DNA of 64,000 nt from Patella vulgata. Taxonomy: Eukaryota > Mollusca > Gastropoda > Patellidae. The DNA is taken from assembly GCF_932274485.2 (NCBI RefSeq), contig NC_065886.2, positions 47,975,501 to 48,039,500 on the forward strand, in the 5' to 3' direction. Shown piece after piece: positions 12,207 to 23,885 of this stretch. Each line of letters starts with the position of its first letter. Within the stretch, counting starts at the first letter, position 1. The notes beneath the pieces are model-generated. The model saw only the letters and a list, made by a program, of their open reading frames with translations, was not told where the DNA came from and did no database searches. Position numbers and translations under genes: made by a program.

Positions 12207-13660
12207 CTTTTTTCACTTTGTTGTACCTTGTGAATGCTTTAACGACAAAAGTTATTATCTGATTTGTATGAAATTTATAGGTATCGTTTAAATTAGTAAA
12301 TCTAACAAGCCTATTGAGTTTCAGCAAATTTCAGTTAATTACATCTAGAGTTATGGCCCTTGTTTCACATTGTTAAATCTTGTGAACGCTTGAACGACAA
12401 AAGTTATCACCCAATCTGTATGAAATTCATATGCATCATTTAAATTAGTGAAATGAAGAAGCCTATTGAATGTCAGCAATTTCTGTCAATTCCTTCTAGA
12501 GTTATGGCCCTTGTTTTACTTTGTTGAACCTTGTGAACGTTCGAACAACAAAAGTTATCATCCGATCTGTATGAAATTGATATGTATTATTTGAATTAGT
12601 AAAACGAAAAAGTCTGTCGAATTTCAACAATTTCTGTATATTACTTCCAGAGTTACAGCCCTTGTTTTAGTTTTTAGAACCTTGTGAACCCTCAAACGAC
12701 GAAAATTATAATGTCATCTGTATGAAATTGTCTATTAAATGCCCCCTAATTACCTACAAAAGAACAAATATACAACAACTCTTGTCGACCGCTCGGACGA
12801 TTTAGCTGCTGTGGGCGTATGTTTAGTTGCCTGGCAACCTATCATTTAGAACAGCTTTCGCTAGTCACCATCTTGATTTGTTGATGTATATTGTCGTCGC
12901 CCCTGTCTGTCTGTCCGAATGTCCGTCCACAATTTGTTTGTGGACACCCTACAGGTCACAATTTTTATCTGATTTTGACGAAACTTAAAATATACGTCTA
13001 TCTCCCAAAGATCTTGGTTCCTTTCTATATTGGCAGGTATCGGACCATAACTTCATGGATTATGACCCCTGATTTTATGAAAAATCATGTTTTTAGCTTG
13101 TAGACAATGGAGAGGTCACAATTTTCACCCGATTTCGATGAAACTTGAAATGCATGTTTATAACCCAAAGATCTTGGATTCTGTTGATATTCGTGCATAT
13201 CAGATCATAACTTCCTGAATTCTGGCCCCTGATTGTACGAAAAATCGCAATTTTAGCTTGTGGTCCTTCTAGAGGTCACAATTTTTATCGGATTTAAAAA
13301 AACGTTTAAGTATATAACCGTTACACCCAAATGATGGCTGGCCTCGAATTTTGTGAAAATCGGAACAAAATTGCCAGACCAAATGGCCGCCCCTTGTACG
13401 CAAATATAAAAATATGGTATCTCAAGGACCTTATAGTTATAGAGATCACAATTTTTATCTGATTTTGATGAAACTTGGAATGCATGTTTATATCCCAAAG
13501 ATCTTGGTTCCTTTCGATATTCGCACATATTGGATCGTACCTTCCTGACTTATGGCCTCTGATTGTACCCAAAATTGCTCTTTTAGCTTGTGGTCCCTCT
13601 AGAGGTCGCAATTTTTATGCGATTTAAAAAACGTCTTAGTATATCACGATTACACCTTAA

Positions 13661-16600
13661 CTCTTTGAACCCGACTGGCCAGTTTTCCGGCCAAGATAAT
13701 AATGTCATTATCCCGGCTGGCAGGTTTTTCGGCCAAGCATGACACATTCGGAATTCCGCCCTGCAAACGTGTTGTAGTGAGGGCTTTCCCCGTTTCCCTT
13801 GGTGATACACTGGTATGACTCACTTGGATTTCCCTCAAGTCTTGACCAATCAAAACACGTGGTACAGTGTGTCGTCTGCTGTGAGGGGTTTCCCCTCTGG
13901 CTCGAAGACGTCAACACAAATATTCCTGAAAATAATTATTGTTTTACGGATATGAATGGCACACAGACTTGTAACAGTAGACCAGGCACTTGCTAGAATA
14001 CTTGAAAGTGATGACGAGGACTTAAATAGTGTTGATTACGGCAATGATAGTGACTTTCTTAGTGAAAGTAGCGACGATAATAGTGAAAACAATCATGAAA
14101 GTCAAAGTGTTGATCAACCATTCGCAAATCTGTCTACTACTAGTACTAGGCCTAGTACTGATTGTTGTGACGACAACCAACTACAGAATCCATCTTTTGT
14201 CCCTGCTACAGAACAGAGAGGAGGGGGTCGTGGTGGTCATGGGGATGCACCATTTGTCAACAAACAATGGAAAAATAATACAGATGATTTCTATGAAGAC
14301 CCATTTAGACCAGATGAAATACCTGGCCTAAAAAATATGCCACAACATTTAAATGGTGAGAGCTCTGCTCTAGATTTCTTTAGTATATTTTGGGACCGTA
14401 ACCTGTGGGAATTGCTACGAACAGAGACAAACTGCCAAGCGGAGAGGAAATAACTATGCTGCAAAAAACTTTTCCAAAGTGTCGCAAGAGGAAATAAAGG
14501 CTTTTTTTGGTTGCAGAATTGCTATGGAGATGTTGCTGAATAAAAATAGGTATGAACAATACTGGCAGACAACTGATTTTCTGATGAGTACTCCAGGCTT
14601 GAAAGATGTTCTTTCTCGTGACCGATTCCTTGCAATTTGGACTTTTCTTCACTGTGTGAATGAAGATGATGAAAATATTGACAAAACAGATAAGATCTAC
14701 AAAACCAGGCCTGTCTTCAACTATTTGGAAAAATTCAGAAATTTATACGTCCCTAGGGAACAATTGTCACTTGATGAGGGCATGATACCAACCAAAAATG
14801 CCTTGTCAATTAGGCAATACATCAAAGATAAACCAATCAAGTGGGGCATCAAAACTTTCTTGTTATGTGAAAGTGAAACAGGCTATATTTGCAATGCCGA
14901 GGTCTATACTGGTAAAGTTGACAATCCCGAACAGACGCGTGACCTAGGCGTTACAGTTAATTTAGTTGTGCGTCTCTTGCAACCATATCGCAATCAGCGC
15001 TTCACAGTGTATGTTGATCGGTTTTATACTTCAGTTAATTTAGCAGAACATTTGATTCAAAATTATGGTACCAAGATCATAGGAACTGCTTTGACTAACA
15101 GGAAATTGTTTCCAGATCAACTAAAGAAGCCGAATACTCGCCACAGTATGGATAGAGGATCTTATGAACATTTTTTCAATGGAACTGTCGCCGCCTACAT
15201 CTTGTGTGATAAAAAGCCAATTTATTTTCTAGCTACGACTCACATAAATGATTCTGTTGTAACTGTACTTAGGTATAATGCTACAGAACACAAACAACTG
15301 CCTGTAAAATGCCCCAATATCGTAAAAATGTACAATGCCTACATGGGCGGAGTTGATAAGAATGACCAAATGACCAAGCTGCAGAGATCGCGTAGACATT
15401 ACAGATGGCCCTGACGACTCCTGTTTTTTTTGTGGGCAGCATTTAATGCTTATATCATTATGGACTGGTATAAACCTCATAATTTGCTGCACAGGAGGAG
15501 AGTAACATTTCATATGTTTATAAGCGATTTGTGTCACGAGTAAGTTCGAGACTATGCACAGATTCGGCTTGTTCGGCGACGACCATCCCTAACCGAAATG
15601 CGACTACAGAATGTTGGAGTGCACGAAGTTGAGAGAGCACCACATGCCACAACCAATCAAAGATGTGTTGTTTGTGATGAAAAATGGACAAGCTTAAAGG
15701 TAAAAAAAAACAGCCAGAGACTTACCAAAACGATCAAAGACTGTATATTGGTGTAATTCTTGTCGAGTCTTCCTTTGTATACGTGAGCCTGGGAACAACT
15801 GTTAGGGTGACCCACCATAAATAAATATCTCCATATATCTCGACAATTACGCCACAATATTTATATATATGCCAAGCCTCAAATCAGTTTCACACAATTA
15901 TAGTCACTAAATAAACGATCATGTTGTACTTAATAAGCTATGACCATTAATCATGTATAAATAATGGACTGAAAACTGGTTCCAAGAGTCGTCCACAACA
16001 TCCAGACACTTTTGAGTAAAAGATAGGTTACGTGCCCTTGTTTTGAAATTAGTCTCGCTTAACCAGTCTATCGACCATTCTACGTCTGATTGACAGGTCG
16101 GGATAATCAAGACTACTTTTTTACGAAACGTAACAGAAAGCTAGAACAAGAAATTGAATTTAGAAATAAGCACGTTAGGTAGCTCAACAATCGTTTTAAG
16201 AAGCTTGTAAAAGTAAAATGAAACTACTGCTAGTATCATGTTCCTGCCTAACCCAAGTGATTCAGAGATATTATTTGTACTAAACCAAAAGATGCCGCTC
16301 TTAACAGTACAGTTAATGATAAAGCGATTTAAATAATGAAACGTACGTAATTTCTAAATCTGCTGTAATAACCAAGAAGCTTAATTTAACTGCTATTCAA
16401 AATCGTCAACAATAAATTTTTTACGGCTGTAATAGTTGATAGATTTGTAGAGAATTGCACGTGCCATGGCTATTTATAGTATCATACTGTCAGAAAGTTG
16501 GTCTCGGCACGGCGAATGTGCACGCTTCAGTGGTAGTCTCGAACTATCAGCGGTGGACTGTATTTCTGTGAGTACATGGGTCACCCTACAACTGTTGGAG

Positions 16601-17022
16601 AGACTGGCACAACAAAGCCAATTATTGGATATAATTGACATTATTTATAAGACTGTTTTTTGCATAGGATTCAAAATCCACTCAGAATCTGACATTCCTC
16701 TATTATCCTAAGCATGGGTGTTTTTGCATATTGTTGAGAGTAATAAAATTTGTTTTTATTGAATTTTTGACTTTTTTCGTTTTTTTTTTTGTGAATTGTG
16801 GAACTATGGTGACAAATGTTCCCTTGAAAAATCATATTGCATGTCTATGTATTTTTGAGAACTATTTTTCCTGGTAGCACATGATCCATACTTGCAGAGT
16901 GTCCCCTTTGTTTGCACTTTGGGTGATTAGCAATTTTATAATTTGTCACTGAATATTGTCAAATTTTGCCCCACAGGCCAGGGTGTGGCTCATTTATGGT
17001 ATATATGCCAGGGTTCAAAGGA
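13661..17022 (+). mobile_element. piggyBac element, near full length
   Basis: TTAA target copies flank the element (13657-13660 and 17023-17026). The terminal repeats are CTCTTTGAACCC on the left and the complement of TCCTTTGAACCC on the right. The flanking B-unit text joins across the TTAA, giving a natural empty site. The 3.36-kb element encodes one broken transposase; the remaining 1.2 kb (15.76-17.0 kb) is non-coding 3' sequence. Confidence 0.92.
13956..15756 (+). pseudogene. piggyBac transposase, lightly broken
   Basis: The first frame (13956-14453) gives the acidic N-terminus and the start of the transposase domain (ALDFFSIFWDRNLWELL). A one-base shift near 14445 moves to the frame 14479-15414 carrying the catalytic core, with the three expected aspartates: SLDEGM (residue 99 of that frame), VYVDRFYTS (180) and GGVDKNDQM (293). 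An in-frame TGA at 15412-15414 and a TAA near 15538 interrupt the C-terminus; the same frame continues to 15756 and ends in a cysteine-rich tail (RCVVCDEKW). One shift and two stops in about 600 codons imply fairly recent loss. Cut-and-paste transposition at TTAA is the family function. Confidence 0.9.
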
Positions 17023-17589
17023 TTAATGATGGTTGAGTTCGAATTTTGTGAAAATCAGACCAAAACTGATGGACAAAATGGCCGCCCCTTGTACGCAAAT
17101 AGTGGACAAAAAGGACGCCCATGTACGCAAATAGTGTAAACATCTGGTATATCAAGGTTGTGAACCTCCTAGAGGTCACAATTTTGATCCAATTTTGATG
17201 ACACTTGAAATGCATATTTATAATTCAAGGATCTTGGATCCTTTTGATATTCGCGCATATCTTTCTGAATTATGGCCCTTGATTGTACGAAAAATCACGT
17301 TTTGAGTTTGTGGTCTCAATTCACATGTCCAACAACAAATTACGACAGATTGACGTTTCACAGGTCATGTACTGCACATTAAGTTGAAAACATGCTTTTA
17401 AAGGTCTCACACACAATGCTGCGCGTGAATATTGGGTTTTTCATGTGCATCTCATGCAATTTTTTTTGTGTGCACACGGGCCGATATTTTTTGCGTTTGG
17501 GAGCATTGTGTGAAGCAATAGTTCATAGTATTGTATAATATTATACATACAAAACCACCTAGTAATAAAATATTTGGGAAAAAAAGTGA

Positions 17590-17800
17590 TGCGTTTTCCA
17601 TAGTGCTCAGTATATATCTTTATATCCCAAATATCTCAGTCCATTTCGATTTTTGCCCATTTCAGACCATAACTGCCTGGATTATGGCCCCTGATTGTAC
17701 GAAAAATCAATTTTTTTTTTCTTTAGCTTGTTCTCCATTCATCTCTTGCTAAATGTGGGTGTATTTGCCTTGGTAACTGCTGGTTTGGCATTTCGATGGA
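17590..17800 (+). mobile_element. HINE-type B element, 3' part
   Basis: Last B unit (TATATCCCAAATATCTCAG) and tail ATGTGGGTGTAT with TGCCTTGGTAA. It lies about 300 nt upstream of the first CBS exon here. About 80 bp of sequence just beyond the tail recurs beyond the B tail at 54583. Confidence 0.65.
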
Positions 17801-18099
17801 TACGAGACAAGCCAGTCTATAGCCAAAAGGCGTCCCTTAGGTTTCTTGGACTTGCATTTACCGGTAGTATTCTTCAAGCCAAATTATATGAAAATCCATC
17901 CAGGCATAATTGAGAAAATTCAACTTTTGTTGTCATCAGCACCAATTATTATCATGCCTTTGGGCCAAGTTTCAAACATAGTTGTTATTTTTTTGTTGAT
18001 TAATATGTACCCAAGTAACAAAAAATGTCATATCTTATGAACAAAACTTAGTGCTGACAGAAGAGAAAATGCAAAATATTAGTACGGTGTTATTTATAG

Positions 18100-18184
18100 C
18101 TTGTAGATAAATGGTATAAATCTGTAGATAAAGAATCATTCTTATTGGCCAGAAGGTTGATTAGAGAAGAAGGTCTTTTGTGTG
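18100..18184 (+). CDS. CBS: CBS exon (first of three): end of catalytic domain
   Basis: Internal exon of cystathionine beta-synthase, the PLP enzyme that condenses homocysteine with serine in transsulfuration. The 85 nt translate without stops as [20 protein letters not shown] followed by IREEGLLCG, matching the human stretch VVDKWFKSNDEEAF through LLCG. The acceptor is a TTTATAG and the donor GTAAGT, and the exon ends after the first base of a Gly codon. From memory of the human gene, the corresponding exon is also 85 nt with the same phases; this was not checked against a database. A solo HINE 5' head begins about 14 nt after the donor and a B-element tail ends about 300 nt before the acceptor. 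The reading frame is open, so nothing suggests a pseudogene. The remaining CBS exons upstream were searched for and not seen. Confidence 0.93.
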
Positions 18185-18194
18185 GTAAGTTTAA

Positions 18195-18226
18195 TTTTTA
18201 TAGGCCCACATTTTCATGTGAATCAA
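18195..18226 (+). repeat. Solo HINE head next to the CBS donor site
   Basis: TATAGGCCCACATTTTCATG is the 5' hairpin head of the A/B elements with no array behind it. It starts about 14 nt into the intron after the CBS exon at 18100-18184. Confidence 0.55.
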
Positions 18227-18329
18227 AATAAAGATAAAGAGAGAGGAATCCAAAACCATTTAAATAACATAAACTTAGATGGGATCCAAGTCATGATAAA
18301 CTTGATACGTTGACACCAGTAGTGGACAT

Positions 18330-18610
18330 ACATTATGACCGGTGATGGCATGATAAGTCTCAATGAAGAAATTTTGAAAATTGAGTTATTATTATTTCAT
18401 ATTCTTCATCTCAATACCTTCAAAATGATGTATTTTTGGTTTGAATCCGGCACAAATTGGATAAGCTGTGTCCGTTTAAAGCTGTTAAAGATGTCAGTAT
18501 GGTCCAAAATCAAAATCACATAGCAACCATGCAATTTATTTACTATATCTTCTATAGGTTTTCAGGGGTGCAGAAGACGAAAATTGTAGTAAAAATTTGA
18601 TCCGACAATT
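18330..18610. repeat. Second copy of the repeat at 1541
   Basis: Shares TTGAAAATTGAGTTATT, CATAGCAACCATG, TTTTCAGGGGTGCAGAAGAC and AAATTTGATCCGAC in order with 1541-2390, but has no SINE insertion. It ends where the B element at 18618 begins. Confidence 0.55.
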
Positions 18611-18617
18611 CCCGCAA

Positions 18618-19716
18618 TCTTTTTTATACGCCCACATTTTCATGTGGATGTATATTGTCGTCACCTCTGTCCGTCTGGACGTCCGCCTGTCCGTCCACAA
18701 TTTGTTTGTGAACACTCTACAGGTGAGAATTCTTATTCAATTTTGACGAAACTTGAAATATAGGTTTATCTCCAAAAGATCTCGGTTCCTTTCGATATTG
18801 GCATGTATTGGATCGAAACTTCATTGATTATGGCCCCTGATTGTACAAAAAAGGGCATAATTTTGATCCGAGTTTAATGAAATTTGAAATACATATTATA
18901 ACCCAAAGATTTTGATTCCTTTCGACTTTGCGCATATCGGATTGTAACTTCCTGAATTATGGCCCTTGATTGTACGTAGAATCGCGTTTTTAGCTTGTGG
19001 AACCTCTAGAAGTCACAATTTTGATCCAATTTTGATGAAACTTGAAATATATCTCTATAACCAAAAGATGTTGGTTTCTGTCGATATTCGCACATATCGG
19101 ATCATATCTTCCTGAATTATGGCCCTTGATTGCATTAAAAATCGTTTTTTTATCATTTTTTATGGAAATGTGGTCGTATATTGCCGTCGCCCCCGTCTGT
19201 CCGTCTGTCGGTCCATCGGTCCGTCGTCCACAATTTCTTGTGAACACTCGACAGACTACATTTATCATCTGATTTTTTTTAAATTGATATATGTTGTTGG
19301 CATTAGTGAGATGAAGAATCTTTTTAATTTCAATAACTTCCGTTAATTTCTTCTGGACTTATGGCCCTTGTTTAACTTTGTTGCACCTTGTGAACGCTCT
19401 AATGACAAAAGTTATCAACAAGCCTATTGAATTTCAGCAATTTCCATTAATTACTTCTAGAGTTATGGCCCTTGTTTAACCCCGTGTGAACGACTCTAAA
19501 AGACAAAAGTTGACATCCGATCTGTATTAAATTGATATCTGTGCGGTAAATGCTCCTTTTACCTACAAAAGCATAAATATGTGACAGCCCTTTTCGACTG
19601 AACGTACAATGTAGCTGCTGTGGGCGTATGTTTCTTTGCCTGGAAACTTATATATTAGCTTGTTCTTTGTTCATCTTTCGTAAAATATGGACATATCTTG
19701 CATCGCAACCACTTGT
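18618..19716 (+). mobile_element. HINE-type B element with an A element nested in it
   Basis: Head TATACGCCCACATTTTCATG with (GTCY)n at 18665, B units to about 19154, then an A element (19155-19652) and, after it, the B tail (AGCTTGTTCTTTGTTCATC ... GGACATATCTTGCATCGCAA) to 19716. The B text resumes where it stopped, so A inserted into an existing B copy. Confidence 0.65.
19155..19652 (+). mobile_element. HINE-type A element, short, nested in B
   Basis: Begins at ATGGAAATGTGGTCGTATAT with (GTCY)n, has about two A units and ends with CTGTGGGCGTATG and TTGCCTGGAAA. The first few bases of the head are missing or diverged. Confidence 0.6.
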
Positions 19717-19737
19717 TATATGCCCTTATTTCAAGTT

Positions 19738-20984
19738 AGATAGGCTTATTATATGCGCACATTTTCATGTGGTTAAAAACAAAAGTCATGTGTATCACAA
19801 AACCATCTTTTATTATCATCTAACATCTTTTATTATCATCTATAGTGTTTCCTCATAAGAAAACACAACTACACAAATGAAAATTGAAGTACATAGCAAA
19901 ACCGTATATAGATAAAGTTGCGACAACTGTGAAGCCATGAGATTCCATATCATGTCATGACGTCAAGTGTACTGAGATGCAATCTTGGGTCCCAAATAAC
20001 AGTACCTACTCACTATCTATATGCCTTATTATATTTCTGTGTCGCAGTTGGCTCACCCGACAGACAGGGATGTCAATAGATATTATAAAACAAAAACCCC
20101 ACATAGTTATATAAAAGGTAACCAGATAAAAAGCAATATTAAAGATATTTAACTTGCATACACTTTTAAAAATCAGATTTTTCATGCAGACTGGAAAATT
20201 GAAAAATCAAAATTAAAATAATATTTTTTGGGAAAACACCTTTTGCCTTCTAGCTGTCAAAATAAAGTGCCCAAAATTAATTACTTTTTGGTTTGAAGTC
20301 ATTCCGCATTGTGTGCCAGTTTTCGTTCATCGATCATTAAATTAATTGTATATATATATGATCAATGTTTTGGGAATCAAAATTTCTTTAATTTGACTAC
20401 TGGTTAAAACATTTAAAATCAGTGTCGATTTAAATAAAAGTTGTCTAGTGCCACTCTGTTCTAAGTGTGATGTGTTTTGGCATATTTAATTCATTAGTGA
20501 AATAAATATGCAACAGCATGTGAATGCAACAGCAACAGTCTAATTGATTGATTTGTTGATTGGTGTTAAGATGTCTTAATTATTATGGAACACTTTTGCG
20601 GCCTTGTAATTTTCATAAATTTTCGGGGGGGGGGGGGGCAGATTCCAAACATCACCTGTGGGCGCGCTTCATGATTTGGGCACTTGACTGTGACAGACTC
20701 CCAGGACTTTAAACAGGATTTTGTTCAAGCATATCATTTATTGTTATATTGTTCCCTTTTCTCCAAAATCTAGTGGGATTTTAGTTTTAAAGTGAAAAAA
20801 ATAAGGCTATATTAGACTTCTTTCTTGTTACTTTTGTCACAGACTGGAATTTCAGGAAAATGTGTTTGCGACCATCTAATTCACTGGCACCCAGCGAAGT
20901 AAATTTTTTCGGCTCCTTCCATTTCTGCCGATCAGGCTTGTGCGTCTATGTAAGTATTTACGTATTTTAGTGTGAAATAACATG
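19738..20984. other. No gene; solo HINE head and simple repeats
   Basis: A solo head (TATGCGCACATTTTCATG) lies at about 19744. A 13-bp G run is at about 20626. The rest is AT-rich with no recognisable gene or repeat. Confidence 0.45.
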
Positions 20985-21315
20985 TTTCATCGATCTGATT
21001 AGCCCAGTCGATGCAGAAAGGTAAGACGTTAACCCCCATTTCATTTCACCGATCTCATGGTCTTGGGTTGCCATAAGCATATTACTATCAACACATGCAG
21101 ACAAAACCGGTCTGATTTCAGATGGAGACACTAAGATTGTATTCAGCTTTATCCCCATTCCTCGTTTCTATCCTTGTTTTGGCCAAGAAAGCTCTGGAGG
21201 TCCAATGTAAATACTGGCGTGCACGTAAAGTACCCTTAATATTTGTAATATGAAATACGCGTCTTCATTGGCCCTGATGGAGTAGAAAAGTAGGTCGTTA
21301 AACTCCATGTATATA
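20985..21315 (+). repeat. Two 3' fragments of SINE family 1
   Basis: 20985-21055 contains TTAGCCCAGT and AGACGTTAACCCCCATTTCA; 21178-21315 contains TGGCCAAGAAAG, GTGCACGTAAAG and GTCGTTAAACTCCATG. Both match the SINE at 1693 but lack the tRNA-like head or are heavily diverged. Confidence 0.6.
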
Positions 21316-22305
21316 CGTATTATATTTGAATCGAAGATAATCTCCACCTTTAAAAAATTTTATAGTTAGTTGATTATTGGGCAATATTGTTGAAAAGTCT
21401 GAATAACTATTCTATTTAGCATCTTTCTTAATACTGCAGGAAATAAATTAAACGTTTTGTGAAAGGCTCAATACCACCCTTGTTGTAATTGAATAATATG
21501 TCCCAATCTTTATTCTGGTCAACAAATTGTACTATTTTACAATATTCCAATTAATTGATGATACAAATTTCATCTTAACACACCTAATTTAAAAAATTGG
21601 AAAATTCAACTAAATGATTTGAAAAGCCTGATGTAAAGCTTTTCAAATGTGACTTGGATTTAAAAATATTTTTGAACCCTCTGGACAAGTAAAATAGGAT
21701 TTAATGGATAATTTACGCAACAGTTAGGACACGAACACATCTAGTACTTAGAATAAGGCTATTTTTTATTTTCTGGAGCTGTTAAGCCAGCAAGAGTGTT
21801 ATTGTCCTTTTAAGTAAAAATGAATGATGCAATGACATCATAATTTTTATGGGGTGATAGTTGGGGTCCAAAATGGCGCCTGGAAATGAGTTGTTGTAAC
21901 TTCCCTGTAAAGGGCTTTGAGTCATAGTAACCAGCACCAAGTAGTAGCATAGGTGATTTTTGTATGTTAGGACATAGATTTCTAACTACTTGGGTAAATT
22001 TGTACAAATATAGGTAAAATTCTAATAATCGCAAAAGATCTAATAGGGGTGAGAAATTGACTGAAAGGTGCTTTAATTGCTAGGGTAGAAAATCTCTTCG
22101 ACGGCACGTTTTCTGTACTGAGTGTGTTAATTAACGTACGTTTTAAGAACGACTGACATGGTGTGTATTTTTGTTTGGTGAGTTTTCTCGAAAGCATGTT
22201 ATAACTACACCAAAGGACCAGCAGACTTTATCTGACATGTAGGTGTTAAATCTAATTTACTGTGCGATTTCCTGTTTGAACGTGTGTTTTAAGTGTACGT
22301 CTTTA
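21316..22305. other. No feature recognised
   Basis: AT-rich intron sequence without convincing ORFs or matches to the repeats of this window. Confidence 0.4.
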
Positions 22306-22307
22306 TA

Positions 22308-23514
22308 TACTCTTCAAAAAAAGTAGGGATATTGAAATGCAAATACCTATGCAGGTTGTGATACAATAGTCATGGACACTTGACATGTTTTGAGAGTATG
22401 AAGAACTTGTCGCCCCAATAGAACCACTGAGCTGCATGTGCGACACACAATAGCGCCATACATGTGGGAGGGGTTCATTGTCAAATTTGACACTTCAAGG
22501 AAGGGTTGCTGAAAACTGCCGCGTGCTGGTTTATCCTATCCATGTTTGCTTTCCTATCGGTTCTTGCATAAGATTTACTGTTTAGCGTATCTTTGCTTAG
22601 TGTGTTACATTTAATTTGCAATGAAACGTCTTCATCATGATGAACGTCTACGTGCTATTGGCATGCTTCAAATGGGTTCTACACAGCAAGCAGTATCCCA
22701 CATGTTTAATGTGTCAGAAATCAGAAATATGCTACATACAGCCCCTTTGCATGCGTGACAACTGCTTGTTGTGCCTCCATTGCAAACAGGCATCAATGGT
22801 GTAGGCAGCGTAGAAATTGGGTTTATCGTCTATGGGCGCGTGTAATGTTCTCAGACGAGCCCAGATTTACTCTGGATTTCACCGATAGGCATGCTCACAT
22901 TTGGAGGCGTGTAAATGAGCGTCATGCTAACCTTAATGTCAGACAGCATGACAGATTCGGGTGTGGGTCTGTTATGGTGTGGGGAGGAATCACCATGACT
23001 GGCAGAACGAACTTGCATATTGTTCAAGGAAGGGTCACTGGTGTGTACTACCATGACCATACCCTGGCACCAATAGTTCTGCCCTTTGCTCAATGTGCAG
23101 GTCGACGTTTCATCTTTCAAGATGATAATGCCTGTGCCCACTGCGCTCATGTCGTGAATGGCTACCTCCAGCGTCAGCATATTGTCCATATGCCTTGGAC
23201 AGCCACGAGTCCTGACCATTCCCCTATAGAGCATGTCTGGGACATGATCGGGAGACATGTTCTTCAACGTCAATGTCCACCGACCTCACTGCCATGGCAC
23301 TGCAAGAGGACTGGGTCACATTGCCCAAATCGTGATTGGACGGTTGATTAGGAGCATGCCATGACGAATTGCTGAATGTCTGAGGATGGGTGGAGCAATT
23401 ACTCTTATTAAGACAAAAATCAAAAATATACACTGGTTACCTCTAATAAGAACAGCAGTGCATTTCCGTAGTTTTGTATTGTTTCTGAATATCCCCTACT
23501 CTTTTTGAAGAGTA
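22308..23514 (+). mobile_element. Tc1-like element, TA target
   Basis: The ends are near-identical inverted repeats of about 27 bp starting TACTCTTCAAAAA, flanked by TA on both sides (22306-22307 and 23515-23516). At 1.2 kb it is a little short for a Tc1 element. It carries a broken transposase and lies in the large CBS intron. Confidence 0.9.
22621..23351 (+). pseudogene. Tc1/mariner DD34E transposase, broken
   Basis: The start MKRLHHDERLRAIGMLQMGS is the N-terminal helix-turn-helix; the DNA-binding region then ends early in a stop after a probable internal deletion and shift. From 22755 the catalytic part is open: VMFSDEPRFTL (first D), FQDDNACAH (second D) and SPDHSPIEHVWDM (E), with 34 residues between the second D and E. 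The missing linker and second DNA-binding subdomain make it inactive. Confidence 0.88.
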
Positions 23515-23516
23515 TA

Positions 23517-23885
23517 TGTGCATTTATACGTGCTGTAGTTACATACATGCGTTCTTATACATATTTTATTTCTTTATGAATCCTATCATTATTTACCGAT
23601 ATCCGAACCAACCACAATTTGATTATCCGATATATTCTTATCTCCATTGATATAAGATTAACGAATATGTTTCGAAAGCAAGTTTATAAATATTAAATCG
23701 TGCAAATAATGAAAACCTATTAGTATTGTTTCTTACCTGTGTTGTAAATAGGGCTATCCAAGAAAAAAGTAATTCACACACCATATATAGCAAATGATAA
23801 TTCACATATCAAATGACACTAATGCAAATATGATTTTTCTCCACTGTACTATTAAACTAAGGGTAGAGTGGATCCAATTTTTATT
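23517..23885. other. No feature recognised
   Basis: AT-rich spacer between the Tc1 element and the first C array. Confidence 0.4.

Larger units (their letters stand above)
9585..12850 (+). mobile_element. HINE-type A element, split by a hAT element and a SINE
   Basis: Head TATGCCCACATGG with hairpin partner and (GTCY)n at 9630, then ~148-bp units with ATCCGATCTGTATGAAATT. The array is interrupted at 10245-11761 (hAT) and 11934-12206 (SINE) and ends with CTGTGGGCGTATG and GTTGCCTGGCAAC near 12840. Both guests have target duplications made from the array sequence, so they arrived later. Confidence 0.75.
12885..17330 (+). mobile_element. HINE-type B element carrying the piggyBac insertion
   Basis: Starts with TGTATATTGTCGTCGCCCC and (GTCY)n, then B units that alternate a module with GATTTTGATGAAACTTG and one with AACGTTTAAGTATATAACCG and AAATGGCCGCCCC. 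piggyBac (13661-17022) splits one unit; the unit resumes at 17023. The right end decays near 17330 without the usual tail. Confidence 0.7.

Noticed and set aside
14380-14652. Minus-strand ORF in piggyBac
   Set aside because: Shadow of the transposase frame.
20626-20640. Regulatory G-quadruplex
   Set aside because: A single homopolymer G run, more likely a simple repeat; nothing nearby suggests a promoter.
22851-23273. 140-residue minus-strand protein
   Set aside because: Shadow of the Tc1 transposase on the opposite strand.
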